Assembly: GCF_014863605.1 (NCBI RefSeq)
Contig: NZ_CP062252.1
Coordinates: 124,001-188,000 of the forward strand
DNA: 64,000 nt
Source: Pseudomonas allokribbensis
GTDB lineage: Bacteria > Pseudomonadota > Gammaproteobacteria > Pseudomonadales > Pseudomonadaceae
Direction: 5' to 3'
The notes under the pieces: model-generated
The model's input: the letters and a program-made list of their open reading frames with translations, nothing else
Database searches by the model: none
What the model was told of the DNA's origin: nothing
Made by a program: the position numbers and the translations under genes
Part shown: piece after piece, positions 62,468-64,000 of the stretch
Layout of the letters: each line of letters opens with the position of its first letter
Numbering within the stretch: position 1 is the first letter of the stretch

Positions 62468-64000
62468 ATGTGGTGGAGCAAGCAAAAGTCGCGGGTAACC
62501 GAAGGCCAACGGACGCTGGCTGCGCCGCTGATCATGTCGCTGGAACCGCGCATGCTGTTCGACGGTGCCGTCGCGGCCACTGTCGCTGATACAGCCGCCC
62601 AGGCCGACAGCCATCCCACCGCCGATGCAGCCAAGGCGCCGACGGCCGATCATCCGGTGGCCAGCAAGGACACCCACGGCCAGGCCGATGCCACGCCTGC
62701 CGCCAGCCCTGTCGCGGTACCGGGCCAGAGCGTGGTGTTCGTCGATGCCCGGGTCAAGGATGCCGACAGCCTGCTCAAAGGCGTCGCTCCCGGCACGCAA
62801 GTGGTCAAGCTCGATGCCAGCAAGGATGGTTTGCAGCAGATCGCCGATTACCTCGACCAGCACTCGGGCGTCAGCTCGGTGCAGATCATCGCCCACGGCA
62901 ACGCCGGTGACCTTTGGCTTGGCAACAGCTACCTGTCGGCGGACAACGTTGCGCAGCGCAGCGCAGTGCTGGCGGAAATCGGCAAGGACATGAACGTCGG
63001 CGGCGACATCCTCATTTACGGCTGCTACACCGCCGAGGGTGACCGAGGCCTGAGCTTCGTCGACTCGCTGGCGCAATTGACCGGCCGCGACGTGGCGGCA
63101 TCGAACAACCGCACCGGTGTGGGCGGCGACTGGGATCTGGAAATCGCCACGGGCAAGATCGAGAGCGCCAACGTGCTGTCGACCCTGTCGATGAGCGAGT
63201 ACCAGTGGGGCCTCGCCACCTGGACCGCCACCAACAACGCGAACACCGGGGTCGGCTCGCTGCGAGCAGCTTTGGCCTCGGCGCAGAACGGCGACATCGT
63301 GACCTTCGGCACCAGCATGACGGTGCAGCTCACTTCGGAGTTGTTGATCAACAAGAACATCACGGTCGATGGCGACCTGAACAACGACGGTGTCGCCGAC
63401 GTCACGCTCGATGGCCAGTACAAGACCCGGGTGGTGGAAATCACCTCCGGCAGTACGGTAACGCTCGATGGCCTGGTCATTACCCGGGGCCTGGTCTCGG
63501 GTAACGGCGGCAATGGCGGCTACGGCGCAACCGGCGCCATGGGCGGCGGGATTTTCAACGCCGGTATCCTGACCCTGAATAACGTTTCGGTCACGGGTAA
63601 CGCGGCGGCCGGCGGTGGTGGCGGCGGCGGTGTCACGGGCGCCAACTACGGCGGCGGTGGCGGCGGTGGCGGTGGCCTTGGTGGTCAGGGCGGCGGCCAT
63701 GGCGGCACGGCCGGGCCAGGTACAGGTACGCTGGGCGGCCAGGCCGGCAGCGGGGGTGTCGGCGGCTACGGCGGTGGCTATGACGCAACGCACATGGGCG
63801 GACGCGGCGGCTCGACCACCGGCGGCGCCGGCGGTGTGGGCGTGTCCTATTACAGTAACGGCGGCAACGGCGGCACGGCCAACAACGGCACCATTTCCAT
63901 TGGCGGCGGCGGTGGCGGCTCCGGTTGGGACAAGGTCGGCGGCGTCGGCGGCAACGCGGCCGGCGGCATTTACAACGCCTCGACCGGCACCCTGAAAATC
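62468..64000 (+). CDS. Giant LEPR/DUF4347 surface protein (partial, continues past window)
   Basis: The frame is open for 511 codons to the window edge. It begins MWWSKQKSRVTEGQRTLAAP and carries LEPRMLFDGA (about residues 25-34), the LEPR-type N-terminal motif of very large surface proteins. A DUF4347-like domain follows at about 80-240 (VVFVDARVKDADSLLKGV, VQIIAHGNAGDLWLGNSYL, ILIYGCYTAEGDRG). A beta-helix-like part comes next (GSLRAALASAQNGDIVTF, TLDGLVITRG, GGGIFNAGILTLNNVSVTGN), then a strongly glycine-rich stretch from about residue 375. No Sec signal is visible at the start, so a dedicated exporter is expected. GAGCAAC before the ATG is a weak ribosome site. Confidence 0.85.
   Translation, partial: MWWSKQKSRVTEGQRTLAAPLIMSLEPRMLFDGAVAATVADTAAQADSHPTADAAKAPTADHPVASKDTHGQADATPAASPVAVPGQSVVFVDARVKDADSLLKGVAPGTQVVKLDASKDGLQQIADYLDQHSGVSSVQIIAHGNAGDLWLGNSYLSADNVAQRSAVLAEIGKDMNVGGDILIYGCYTAEGDRGLSFVDSLAQLTGRDVAASNNRTGVGGDWDLEIATGKIESANVLSTLSMSEYQWGLATWTATNNANTGVGSLRAALASAQNGDIVTFGTSMTVQLTSELLINKNITVDGDLNNDGVADVTLDGQYKTRVVEITSGSTVTLDGLVITRGLVSGNGGNGGYGATGAMGGGIFNAGILTLNNVSVTGNAAAGGGGGGGVTGANYGGGGGGGGGLGGQGGGHGGTAGPGTGTLGGQAGSGGVGGYGGGYDATHMGGRGGSTTGGAGGVGVSYYSNGGNGGTANNGTISIGGGGGGSGWDKVGGVGGNAAGGIYNASTGTLKI

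Noticed and set aside
62408..63793. Minus-strand frame of 461 codons opposite the LEPR/DUF4347 gene
   Set aside because: Alanine/arginine-rich shadow; the plus frame carries clear domains.

Overview
The window looks like the chromosome of a Pseudomonas of the P. fluorescens group. This rests on recognised gene content and order (a complete lapG-lapD-lapA-lapE-lapB-lapC biofilm locus, a pvf/mgo cluster, a Pct-like chemoreceptor, Gram-negative lipoproteins and TonB receptor) and on GC-rich coding sequence. No rRNA, tRNA, transposase, integrase or CRISPR array was seen.

Layout. 1-4.5 kb (minus strand): an iron-uptake signalling set of FecI-type sigma factor, FecR-type regulator and TonB-dependent siderophore receptor with an STN signalling domain, then a PepSY membrane protein cut by the window edge; a Fur-box-like site precedes the sigma gene. 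4.8-6.7 kb: a dCache amino-acid chemoreceptor. 6.7-12.3 kb (minus): a four-gene pvf/mgo operon (haem-oxygenase-like oxidase, AurF-like N-oxygenase, A-T-reductase NRPS, SRPBCC protein), the family that makes diazeniumdiolate or pyrazine N-oxide type signals. 13.1-13.8 kb: a GntR/FCD regulator. 14.0-38.7 kb: the Lap system. LapD reads c-di-GMP, LapG cleaves the N-terminus of LapA, LapEBC exports LapA, and LapA is a 5410-residue adhesin with 40 tandem units of exactly 300 bp. 38.9-43.6 kb: a TauD-like dioxygenase with an ABC importer and a LysR regulator. 43.7-47.8 kb: an EmrAB-like pump with a NodT-type outer-membrane channel.

47.9-64 kb is the most unusual part. It opens with three tightly coupled genes (HlyD-like adaptor, GAF-like/HlyD fusion, PqqD-like/M50 protease/HlyD fusion) and a GNAT gene, and ends with DUF6916, a tail-collar protein, a GT39-like glycosyltransferase, a sulfotransferase and the start of a second giant surface protein carrying LEPR and DUF4347-like domains. 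Between the halves lies a type VI secretion island on the opposite strand (vgrG, DUF4123 adaptor, lipoprotein immunity candidate, class-3 lipase effector), with every junction a 4-nt ATGA overlap.

I infer that the 47.9-52.6 kb and 58.6-64 kb genes form one export and decoration locus for the LEPR/DUF4347 protein, later split by the type VI island. This is the main candidate for an under-described system. Domain names are from reading the proteins, not from searches.
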